21,976 nt of DNA from a virus: positions 1-21,976 of IMG/VR virus record IMGVR_UViG_3300025949_001085. One strand, given 5' to 3'. The first letter of the stretch is position 1. Every line of letters starts with the position of its first letter. The notes under the pieces are model-generated. The model was not told the origin of the DNA. It did no database searches and saw nothing but the letters and a program-made list of their open reading frames with translations. Positions 7,944-14,375 of this stretch are shown piece after piece. The translations under genes were made by a program, and so were the position numbers.

Positions 7944-8509
7944 TGGCCTATGAGCGCCGCGACCCCCTGCCTGGGTTCAATTTCTCGGTCTCGCTGCTCG
8001 ATACGCAGGGCGATGGCAGCGGCGTCGGTCTGGGCACGATCGCTTTGTCCAGCGCCGGGCTCGGCACGATGGCGTCGTTTTCCGAAGTGAGTGGCCTCGA
8101 GATGACGATGGAGGTCGAGGATTATGCGGCGGGCGGCCTGAACGGGGGTGTGCTCAAATTTCCCGGCCGGATGAAATGGTCGAATCTGGTGATGCGGCGC
8201 GGGGTGATCGCCAAGCGCGATCCGATGGACAATTCGGACCTGTGGACCTGGTGCGAGGCCTATCTGAATGGCGTGGGCGTCCGCAAGGACGGCATCATCA
8301 TCCTGCGGGATCAGAACCGGCAGCCGCAGATCACCTGGTCGTTCCGGCGTGGCCTGCCGCTCAAATGGACGGGGCCGGCAATGAACGCGGCGCAAAGCCA
8401 GGTCGCGATCGAAAGCGTCGAAATCGCGCATGAGGGGCTGAGCCTGGTCCGCTCGGGCGGCGTGCTCGGCCAGGCGATCGGCGGCGTCGTCGATGCGATC
8501 TTCAAATAG
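7943..8509 (+). CDS. Second tail tube protein (Afp5-like)
   Basis: This 188-residue gp19-like tube paralogue starts with DPLPGFNFSVSLLD. A Gly/Ser-rich insertion of about 25 residues (QGDGSGVGLGTIALSSAGLG) comes before MASFSEVSGLEM. It then has GRMKWSNLVMRRGV, DLWTWCEAYLNGV, KDGIIILRDQ, WSFRRGLPLKWTGPAM and VAIESVEIAHEGLSLV. A short extra tail (GGVLGQAIGGVVDAIF) extends past the usual end. In Afp the comparable tube paralogue, Afp5, forms the first ring above the baseplate; the extra loop and tail here fit such an adaptor role by inference. It overlaps the second sheath by one base, so the two are probably translated together. Confidence 0.93.
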   Translation: MAYERRDPLPGFNFSVSLLDTQGDGSGVGLGTIALSSAGLGTMASFSEVSGLEMTMEVEDYAAGGLNGGVLKFPGRMKWSNLVMRRGVIAKRDPMDNSDLWTWCEAYLNGVGVRKDGIIILRDQNRQPQITWSFRRGLPLKWTGPAMNAAQSQVAIESVEIAHEGLSLVRSGGVLGQAIGGVVDAIFK

Positions 8510-8521
8510 GGGGCCGGGGAC

Positions 8522-8728
8522 GTGGACGTGATCATCAACGAGGTCGTCTCCTCCATCAGGCTGGTCGACAACCAGGCGTTGCTCGACGAGCGCACCCTGG
8601 GCCGGATCGTCCGCGCGGTGCTGTCGGCGGTCGATGATCGCGACGCGCATCGCCGCCGTCGCGAAGAAGAAAGCCATGTCGCCGACGATGGCCGCGGCGG
8701 CATTGCCGGAACGAGCGGGAGGCCCTGA
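8522..8728 (+). CDS. Small Afp6/DUF5908-like protein
   Basis: A 68-residue protein beginning at GTG, 12 bases after the second tube gene and 3 bases before the LysM gene. The N-terminal half reads DVIINEVVSSIRLVDNQ, then a helix LDERTLGRIVRAVLSAVDD, then a charged tail rich in Arg, Glu and Asp. Small proteins with an initial IxEI/VxVxV-type strand (DUF5908) sit at exactly this place in Afp/PVC-like clusters; Afp6 is an equivalent in the prototype. The family assignment is based on this short motif and synteny, so it is moderate. The function of these small proteins is not established. An annotation pipeline could miss it because of its length and GTG start. Confidence 0.75.
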   Translation: MDVIINEVVSSIRLVDNQALLDERTLGRIVRAVLSAVDDRDAHRRRREEESHVADDGRGGIAGTSGRP

Positions 8729-8731
8729 GCG

Positions 8732-9448
8732 ATGGCCATTCCCCAACCCGGCCAGGCCTATCTGGTCATCCACTGGCAAGCTGGCGACGAAACGCTGCCA
8801 GTCCAGTACAATCCGACCGAATTGCAGCTGGAAAAGCAGTCGCAATTCGCCGAGATCAACATCCCCGGCCTGATTTCTCCGTTGCAGCAGTTCGTCCGCG
8901 GCAATGCCGAGATGCTGACGGTGGAGTTGTTCTTCGACACGTCCGACAAAGGCACTGGGGTCAACGCGATCAGTGTGGCGACGCTGACCGATCCGGTATA
9001 TGCCGCCAACCGGATCGAACCGACCGGCCATGCCCCACCCACGGTCACTTTCCATTGGGGTGACGGTTTCCCCGGCGGGCAGTTGCCGGAGAAACAGGCC
9101 GGTCAGCGGCGCGATAGCTTCACCGGGGTGATCGTCAGCTGCCGGCAGCATTTCACGTTCTGGAGTCGTTCCGGCCTGCCGCTCCGCGCCAAGCTCAACC
9201 TGTCGATCCGCGAATATCTGCCGCTCGATCTTCAGCTCGCCCAGCTCAATCCCTCGTCCCCCGATCGCACCCATGGCCATGTGCTGCGCCAGGGCGAGAC
9301 GCTGCAGAGCGTCGCCAACACTTATTATCTCCGCCCCGGCGAATGGCGGCGGATCGCGACCGACAATGGCATCGAGGATCCGCGCCGGCTGACCCCGGGT
9401 AATCAGTTGCGCGTGCCGCGTATCCCGCCGGGAGCAAGCGCGGCATGA
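8732..9448 (+). CDS. Afp7-like baseplate tube-initiator protein with LysM domain
   Basis: This 238-residue protein has the N-terminal domain of contractile injection system tube-initiator proteins: LPVQYNPTELQLEKQSQF near residue 22, then EMLTVELFFDTSDKG and FTGVIVSCRQHFTFW. Residues about 180-230 form a LysM-type domain (HVLRQGETLQSVANTYY, then WRRIATDNGI and LTPGNQLRVP). In this family (Afp7, related to T4 gp53/gp54 and phage gpX-type proteins) the protein links the tube to the central hub and baseplate. LysM here is most likely a structural module rather than an enzyme. GGGAGG at 8717-8722 is the ribosome site. The stop overlaps the next ATG (ATGA, 9445-9448). Confidence 0.92.
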   Translation: MAIPQPGQAYLVIHWQAGDETLPVQYNPTELQLEKQSQFAEINIPGLISPLQQFVRGNAEMLTVELFFDTSDKGTGVNAISVATLTDPVYAANRIEPTGHAPPTVTFHWGDGFPGGQLPEKQAGQRRDSFTGVIVSCRQHFTFWSRSGLPLRAKLNLSIREYLPLDLQLAQLNPSSPDRTHGHVLRQGETLQSVANTYYLRPGEWRRIATDNGIEDPRRLTPGNQLRVPRIPPGASAA

Positions 9449-10650
9449 CCGTCTACACGCCCCTCGCCCAGGATGCGGCGCGGCCCGAGAACCGGCATCT
9501 GTATGTGCCGGCCTTCGCGGTACTGGTCGATGGCAGCGGCCTGCCGCAGAACGTGCTGCGCGACATCACCGAGCTGACCTATCGCGACAGCCTGACCGAG
9601 CTCGACCAGTTCGAGCTGACCGTCAACAATTGGGACGCGGACAGCCGCCGCTGCAAATTCATCGGCTCGGAAAGCGCCGCGGACCTCAAGCGCCCCGACA
9701 GCGCGAACCTGCCGTTCAAATTGTTCGAACCTTGCTCGAAACTGGTCGACATCCAGCTCGGTTATGTCGGGCGGCTGATCTCGGTGATGTCGGGCAATTT
9801 CACGACGATGGAGCCCAATTTCCCATCGAGCGGCGCGCCGGTGCTGTCGGTGCGCGGCCTGAACGTGCTGCACCAATTGCGGCGCAAGAAATACTCGACC
9901 GCCTGGACCAACAAGACCCCCAGCGAAATCGCGCGAAATCTCGCTTCGCTGAACGATGGCGGCAAGAAGCGTTTTCCAGCCAATCTTGAGATCATCCCGA
10001 GCGCGGGAGGCCAGGAACCGCAAATCGAGTTCATCGCCCAGACCTCGCAATATGATATCGACTTCCTGCTCAATCTCGCCCGCCAATATGGCTACGACAT
10101 CGCGGTCAGCGGCGACCGCAGCAATCCAACGGTGCGTTTCGGCTTTGCCGGCGATGCCCGTCTTCCGGTCAATTATCAGCTCGATTGGGGCCGCACCCTC
10201 ATCGACTTCAAACCGACGCTGACCACCGCCGGCCAGTTCAAGTCGGTCACCGTGCGCGGCTGGGACCGCACCGCGCAAAAGCCGATCGAGGAAAAGGTCG
10301 CGTTCGACGATCCCAAGCTGCGCAAGATGAACCAGGATCTGGGCGAGATGGTGATCCAGTGCGATCCGCGCGAGGAGCAGGTGGTCGACCTGCCGGTCTT
10401 CTCGCGCGCCGACGCCAACCGCCGCGCGATGGCGCTGATGCGCGACAACAATGCGCGCATGGTCCGTGCGACCGGAAGCACCGTCGGCATGCCCGATCTG
10501 CGCGCCGGCACCAAGGTCAACATCCAGAATGTCGGGTCGCGTCTGTCGGGCGAATATCTCGTCACCAAGACGACGCACACGATCGGCGACGGCGGCTATA
10601 CGACCAAGTTCGAATGCCGCCGCGAGGATTTCACGGGGGCGCCGCGATGA
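9445..10650 (+). CDS. gpD/gp27-like baseplate hub protein (N-terminal half of Afp8 type)
   Basis: The 401-residue product resembles phage late control protein D and the gp27-like part of VgrG and Afp8, the trimeric hub joining tube and spike. Visible features are ELTYRDSLTELDQFELTVNN near residue 46, GYVGRLISVMSGNFTTMEPN, LSVRGLNVLHQLRR, KTPSEIARNLA, QTSQYDIDFLLNLARQYGYD (about 195-215) and, near the end, MPDLRAGTKVNIQNVG and EYLVTKTTHTIGDGGYTTKF. In Afp and VgrG the hub and spike are one polypeptide; here the spike is a separate gene with a 4-base ATGA overlap (10647-10650). Expected partners are the LysM protein above it and the spike below it. Confidence 0.94.
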   Translation: MTVYTPLAQDAARPENRHLYVPAFAVLVDGSGLPQNVLRDITELTYRDSLTELDQFELTVNNWDADSRRCKFIGSESAADLKRPDSANLPFKLFEPCSKLVDIQLGYVGRLISVMSGNFTTMEPNFPSSGAPVLSVRGLNVLHQLRRKKYSTAWTNKTPSEIARNLASLNDGGKKRFPANLEIIPSAGGQEPQIEFIAQTSQYDIDFLLNLARQYGYDIAVSGDRSNPTVRFGFAGDARLPVNYQLDWGRTLIDFKPTLTTAGQFKSVTVRGWDRTAQKPIEEKVAFDDPKLRKMNQDLGEMVIQCDPREEQVVDLPVFSRADANRRAMALMRDNNARMVRATGSTVGMPDLRAGTKVNIQNVGSRLSGEYLVTKTTHTIGDGGYTTKFECRREDFTGAPR

Positions 10651-11168
10651 CTCCCGGATCGATGCCCGGCCTGGTCATCGCGACCGTCGTGGACAATCGC
10701 GACCCGGAGAATCTGGGGCGCATTATCGTCAGCTTTCCCTGGCTCGACCAAAGCTATCGCAGCGACTGGGTCTCCGTCGCGCAGCCGCATGCCGGCAAGG
10801 ACCGCGGCGTCTATTGGATGCCCGAGCCCGGAGACGAGATGGTGGTCGGATTCCTCAACGGCGATTTTCACCAGCCCGTGGCGCTCGGCGCGATGTGGAA
10901 CCAGCCCAATCCGCCGCCCTCGCCCGATCCTCGCCAGCGCATGCTGCGCTCGAAGAACGGCCACACCATCCGCTTCGTCGATTCTACCGAAAATGCCGGG
11001 GACAAGGGCGCGCTGATCATCGAGGACGCGCATGGCAACGTGATCTCGATGTCCAACGGCTTCGTATCGATCAAGTCGACCGCTTTACTGTCGATCGAAG
11101 CGAACGCGATCCTGCTGCGCGGCAATGGCTGGCAGCGCACCGTCACACCCAACAGCAATCCGATCTGA
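10647..11168 (+). CDS. gpV/gp5-like spike protein with OB-fold
   Basis: A 173-residue baseplate assembly protein V / gp5 OB-fold protein, the central spike. The frame is open far upstream, but the true start is the ATG at 10647, which overlaps the hub stop and matches the family start. Key segments are GLVIATVVDNRDPENLGRII, then VSFPWL, DWVSVAQPHAGKDRGVYWMP, EPGDEMVVGFLNGDFHQPV and GAMWN. These are the standard OB-fold signatures of VgrG/gp5 domains. After residue about 95 comes KNGHTIRFVDST, then GNVISMSNGFVSIKSTALLS, a short beta-helix-like needle. The needle is short and no PAAR tip protein follows, so the tip may be blunt or completed by another protein. Confidence 0.94.
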   Translation: MTPGSMPGLVIATVVDNRDPENLGRIIVSFPWLDQSYRSDWVSVAQPHAGKDRGVYWMPEPGDEMVVGFLNGDFHQPVALGAMWNQPNPPPSPDPRQRMLRSKNGHTIRFVDSTENAGDKGALIIEDAHGNVISMSNGFVSIKSTALLSIEANAILLRGNGWQRTVTPNSNPI

Positions 11169-11180
11169 AAGGGGCGATCC

Positions 11181-11945
11181 TTGGCGACCATCGACATTGC
11201 ACTGCCCGACAGCCTCACCTCGGCACTCACGCCGCCGCCGTGCGTCGACCTCCGGCTCCCCAAACCCGGCAGCGCGCAATTGCGCTTGCCCAATGGCGCG
11301 ACGTTCAAGGCGATCGGCGACATCACCAAAGGCATCCCCAACGATTGTTCGATGAACTTCAACATCGCGCTCCAGCTCGCGCCGATGATGGCGAGCATGG
11401 AATGCCTGTTGAAGGTGTTGAAATTCATCAGCGTGCTGATCGAGGCGATCAAGAGCTTCTCGTCTCCGCCCAAGATCCCGGGCGCGATCCTCGACATCGT
11501 CAAGGCGGGCGAAGACCTGCTCGAGTGTCTCAACATGGTGCTGCTGCCGCCGCTGGGAATGATCCCGTTCGTCAAGGATTTGTTGCTGCTGCTCGCCAAG
11601 ATGCTGCGCTGCGCCGCATCGACGCTCAAGAGTGCGATCGCGGTGCTCGACGGCATCGGGCTCGACATGCTGACCGCGCAGCAAGCGGGCAACGACGCCC
11701 TACTCCAGCAGCTGCAATGCGCGCAGGAGAATGCCGAACTCGCGATGCAGGGAGCGATGGTGTCGGTCGAGCCGGTGATGATCATCCTCGACCTGGCCGG
11801 CCCCTTCCTGTCGATCGCCGGCGTCTCGCTCGACGTGCCGCCACTCGCCTCGGACGGCACGTTGGACGGGATGAAGTCGGCGCTGGAGACGATGGAAACG
11901 GTCGCCCAGACACTGCAGGACGTAGCGGAGGCACTGCCGGCATGA
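11181..11945 (+). CDS. Unknown hydrophobic helical protein between spike and gp25
   Basis: A 254-residue protein with no family I can name. It starts at TTG with AAAGGGG upstream (11168-11174). The N-terminal 45 residues are extended and proline-rich (PPPCVDLRLPKPGSAQLRLP). From about residue 60 it is almost all hydrophobic or amphipathic helix: LAPMMASMECLLKVLKFISV, then LEAIKSF-type helices, then LNMVLLPPLGMIPFV and KDLLLLLAKMLRCA, and near 190-215 VSVEPVMIILDLAGPFLSIA. Several segments are long enough to enter a membrane. The stop overlaps the gp25 start (ATGA, 11942-11945), so it is part of the structural operon. Afp has a PAAR gene close to this position. It may be a spike-associated membrane-active protein, a tube-lumen or tape-measure-like protein, or cargo; none is proven. 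Confidence 0.85.
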   Translation: MATIDIALPDSLTSALTPPPCVDLRLPKPGSAQLRLPNGATFKAIGDITKGIPNDCSMNFNIALQLAPMMASMECLLKVLKFISVLIEAIKSFSSPPKIPGAILDIVKAGEDLLECLNMVLLPPLGMIPFVKDLLLLLAKMLRCAASTLKSAIAVLDGIGLDMLTAQQAGNDALLQQLQCAQENAELAMQGAMVSVEPVMIILDLAGPFLSIAGVSLDVPPLASDGTLDGMKSALETMETVAQTLQDVAEALPA

Positions 11946-12361
11946 GCGCGCCCGCTTCCCTCGCGCCGGCACGCGCCTATCTGGGCGAAGGGTTCGCCTT
12001 TCCGCTCCGGGTGACGCCGCACGGCCGCATCGCGACCGCGCGCGCCGAGGCCAAGATCGAGCAGGCGGTGTGGCTGATCCTGTCGACCGCGCTGGGCGAA
12101 CGGGTGATGCGCCCCGATTATGGCTGTGGCGTGCACGACATGCTGTTCGCGCCCAACAACCCGGCCAATCGCGCGCGGATGGTCGATATGGTGCGTCGCG
12201 CACTCACCTTGCAGGAGCCGCGGATCGCGGTGCTCGACGTGACGATCGACAGCTCGGCCTCGGACCCGTCCGCGGCGCTGATCCGGGTCGATTACCGGAT
12301 CCACGAGAACAACGCGATCACCAGCCTCGTCTACCCATTGTTCGTGACCGAGGGAGTCTGA
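11942..12361 (+). CDS. gp25-like baseplate wedge protein (Afp9 type)
   Basis: This 139-residue protein is a gp25/gpW-family baseplate protein that nucleates sheath assembly at the baseplate. The ATG at 11942 overlaps the previous stop; the frame itself is open for longer upstream, but that stretch is out-of-frame shadow of the spike and hydrophobic-protein genes. Family features are GEGFAFPLRVTPHGRIATA near residue 16, the helix KIEQAVWLILSTALGERVM, the highly conserved RPDYGCGVHDMLFAP, the helix MVDMVRRALTLQEPRI with the EPR element, and the terminal strands ALIRVDYRIHENN. Length is typical for Afp9-like proteins. It works with the gpJ-like wedge protein encoded one base downstream. Confidence 0.95.
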   Translation: MSAPASLAPARAYLGEGFAFPLRVTPHGRIATARAEAKIEQAVWLILSTALGERVMRPDYGCGVHDMLFAPNNPANRARMVDMVRRALTLQEPRIAVLDVTIDSSASDPSAALIRVDYRIHENNAITSLVYPLFVTEGV

Positions 12362-12362
12362 G

Positions 12363-14375
12363 ATGCCGCTGGCCAGCAATTTCCCGGTGCTCGACAACCG
12401 CAACTTCGACGACATCGTCGCCGAGGCGCGGACGCGCATCCCGCGCTACACGCCGGAATGGACCGATTTCAATGCCGGCGACCCCGGCTTCGCTCTGGTC
12501 GATCTGTTCGCCTGGATGACCGAGATGCTGGTCTTCCGCCTGAACGAAGTGCCCAAGCTCAGCTACCTGAAGTTCCTGGAACTGATCGGCATCGAGCTGC
12601 GCCCTGCCCAATCGGCCACCACCATGCTCGTCTTCCCGGTGCAACCGACCTTCGCGATGACGACTGTCGCGGTGCCGCTGCGCAGTCAGGTGGCCACTAC
12701 CGATCCCGACGATAATGGCCGTCCGATCGTCTTCGAGACCGATCGCGGCCTTACCGCCTTTCGTGCCACGCTCGCGGCGGTGCAGGCCTATGACGGCTAC
12801 GGCTATACGTTGCTCACGGGCGCCAATGCCGACCTTGCCCAGGGCTTCGCGCCGTTCGGCCCGCTGGCGACGACCGGCGCGGCACTGATGCTGGGGTTCG
12901 AGGACAATGGCGATTTCCCGGCCGACGCCGAGCTCTCGCTCGCTTTCTGGCCGAAAACGGCCTTGGTCGAGCCGCCGCCCGAGCCGTGTACCGGTGCCGC
13001 CACGCCAATCGCCTCGCCGGCAAGCATCGCCTGGGAATTCTGGGCGGGAACCGAATGGCGACCGCTCAACGTCAGCCTCGATGAGACGCTCGGCCTGACC
13101 CGGTCCGGCCTGGTGTTGCTGCGCACGCCGCCCAAGGGCCAATTGGTCAGGGGCAAGCTCGGCTCGGCGACCGACAAATCGCGTTATTGGCTGCGCGCGA
13201 GGCTGGCGCATTCAGCCTATCAGGACGCGCCGATGCTGCTCGGCGTGCGCGCCAACGCCGCGCGCGCGACCGAGGCACAGACCGCAACCGACGAGATACT
13301 CGGCGGCAGCGACGGCAGTCCGGACCAGGTGTTCCGCACCGCCAGCACACCGATCCTGCCCGGTAGCCTCGACGTCCAGGTCTACGAGACCGATAGCTGG
13401 GAGAGCTGGACTCCGGTCGAGGACTTCTTCGGCCTCGCCTCCGATGCGGCGGCCTTTGTACCGAATTGGGCGACCGGCGAAGTGCGTTTCCCTGGCCTCG
13501 CCGCCCCCGATAGCGGGAAGGGCGGACGTATTCCGGCAGCGAATATCGACCGCGCCCAGACCAATATCGTCGCGCGCACCTATCGCTTCGGCGGCGGCGA
13601 GCGCGGCAATGTCGCCGCCGGCACGATCACTGCGCCGATGACTCCGATCGTCGGGATCGACGCGTCGAGCGTGACCAACCCGGTCGCGGCGACCGGCGGC
13701 TCGGATGAGGAGGATATCGCGACCGCGATGGAGCGTGCGCCGCGTATCCTCAAAGCCGGCGACCGTGCGGTGACCGCAGGCGATTATGAGTTGCTCGCGA
13801 TGGCGGCGGGCACCATCGCGCGGGCCAAGGCGATGCCGTTGGTCAATCCCGATTTCCCCGGCATCCAGGTGCCCGGCACGATCACCATCGTCGTCATCCC
13901 GGCGATCGCCGGGAGCAGGGACCAGCAGATCCTGGTCGCCGCCCCGCGCCCGGTCGAAAGCTTGCTCCGTACGGTCTGTGCGACGCTCGATGCGCGACGA
14001 ATGATGACGACCGAATTGTACGTCGTCGGGCCGACTTATGTGCCGGTCTCCATCGACATTTCGGCGGTGCTGGCGCCCGATGCCGACTCCGCCGAAACCG
14101 GGGCGGCGCTGACAGCGGCGCTACAGACGTTTCTCCACCCGCTTTACGGCGGCGCGGACGGCACCGGCTGGCCGTTCGGCGGCACGATCCGCTATGGCGA
14201 CCTCTATCGCGCGGCATTGGTGCCCGGCGTCGATCGGCTCGATACGATCAACGTCACTCGCCAGGGGCAGCCGTTTGGGCTCTGCGCGGACGTACCGATC
14301 GACGCCAACGCGCTGATCGAGCTGACCGGCCTCACCATCGCGCTCAACACCGATGCCGAGATGGAAGCCGCATGA
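12363..14375 (+). CDS. gpJ/gp6-like baseplate wedge protein (Afp11 type)
   Basis: A 670-residue putative baseplate assembly protein of the J/gp6 type, the main wedge component that holds the baseplate ring together. The start region LDNRNFDDIVAEARTRIP, then YTPEWTDFNAGDPGFALVDL, FAWMTEMLVFRLNEVP and YLKFLELIGIELRPAQ is the usual N-terminal signature. The middle (about 150-400) is beta-rich. ATAMERAPRILKAGDRAVTA, then GDYELLA near residue 470, is the conserved core element; after it come strands of the ring domain and YGDLYRAALVPGVDRLD near the end. It starts one base after the gp25 stop and its own stop overlaps the next ATG (ATGA, 14372-14375). Confidence 0.95.
   Translation: MPLASNFPVLDNRNFDDIVAEARTRIPRYTPEWTDFNAGDPGFALVDLFAWMTEMLVFRLNEVPKLSYLKFLELIGIELRPAQSATTMLVFPVQPTFAMTTVAVPLRSQVATTDPDDNGRPIVFETDRGLTAFRATLAAVQAYDGYGYTLLTGANADLAQGFAPFGPLATTGAALMLGFEDNGDFPADAELSLAFWPKTALVEPPPEPCTGAATPIASPASIAWEFWAGTEWRPLNVSLDETLGLTRSGLVLLRTPPKGQLVRGKLGSATDKSRYWLRARLAHSAYQDAPMLLGVRANAARATEAQTATDEILGGSDGSPDQVFRTASTPILPGSLDVQVYETDSWESWTPVEDFFGLASDAAAFVPNWATGEVRFPGLAAPDSGKGGRIPAANIDRAQTNIVARTYRFGGGERGNVAAGTITAPMTPIVGIDASSVTNPVAATGGSDEEDIATAMERAPRILKAGDRAVTAGDYELLAMAAGTIARAKAMPLVNPDFPGIQVPGTITIVVIPAIAGSRDQQILVAAPRPVESLLRTVCATLDARRMMTTELYVVGPTYVPVSIDISAVLAPDADSAETGAALTAALQTFLHPLYGGADGTGWPFGGTIRYGDLYRAALVPGVDRLDTINVTRQGQPFGLCADVPIDANALIELTGLTIALNTDAEMEAA

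Noticed and set aside
7283-9280. Minus-strand open frame of 665 codons
   Set aside because: It lies antisense across the second sheath, second tube, Afp6-like and LysM genes, has no recognisable domain, and is typical of GC-rich DNA with strong third-position bias.
9274-9420. LysM domain as a sign of a peptidoglycan hydrolase
   Set aside because: No catalytic domain is attached and the rest of the protein matches the tube-initiator family, where LysM is structural.
10185-10646. Upstream extension of the spike frame
   Set aside because: It overlaps the hub gene in another frame; the conserved spike start is the ATG at 10647.
10451-11941. Upstream extension of the gp25 open frame
   Set aside because: The frame is open by chance across the spike and hydrophobic-protein genes; the gp25 family start is at 11942.
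10868-12439. Minus-strand open frame of 523 codons
   Set aside because: It is antisense to spike, hydrophobic protein and gp25 and has no family signature.
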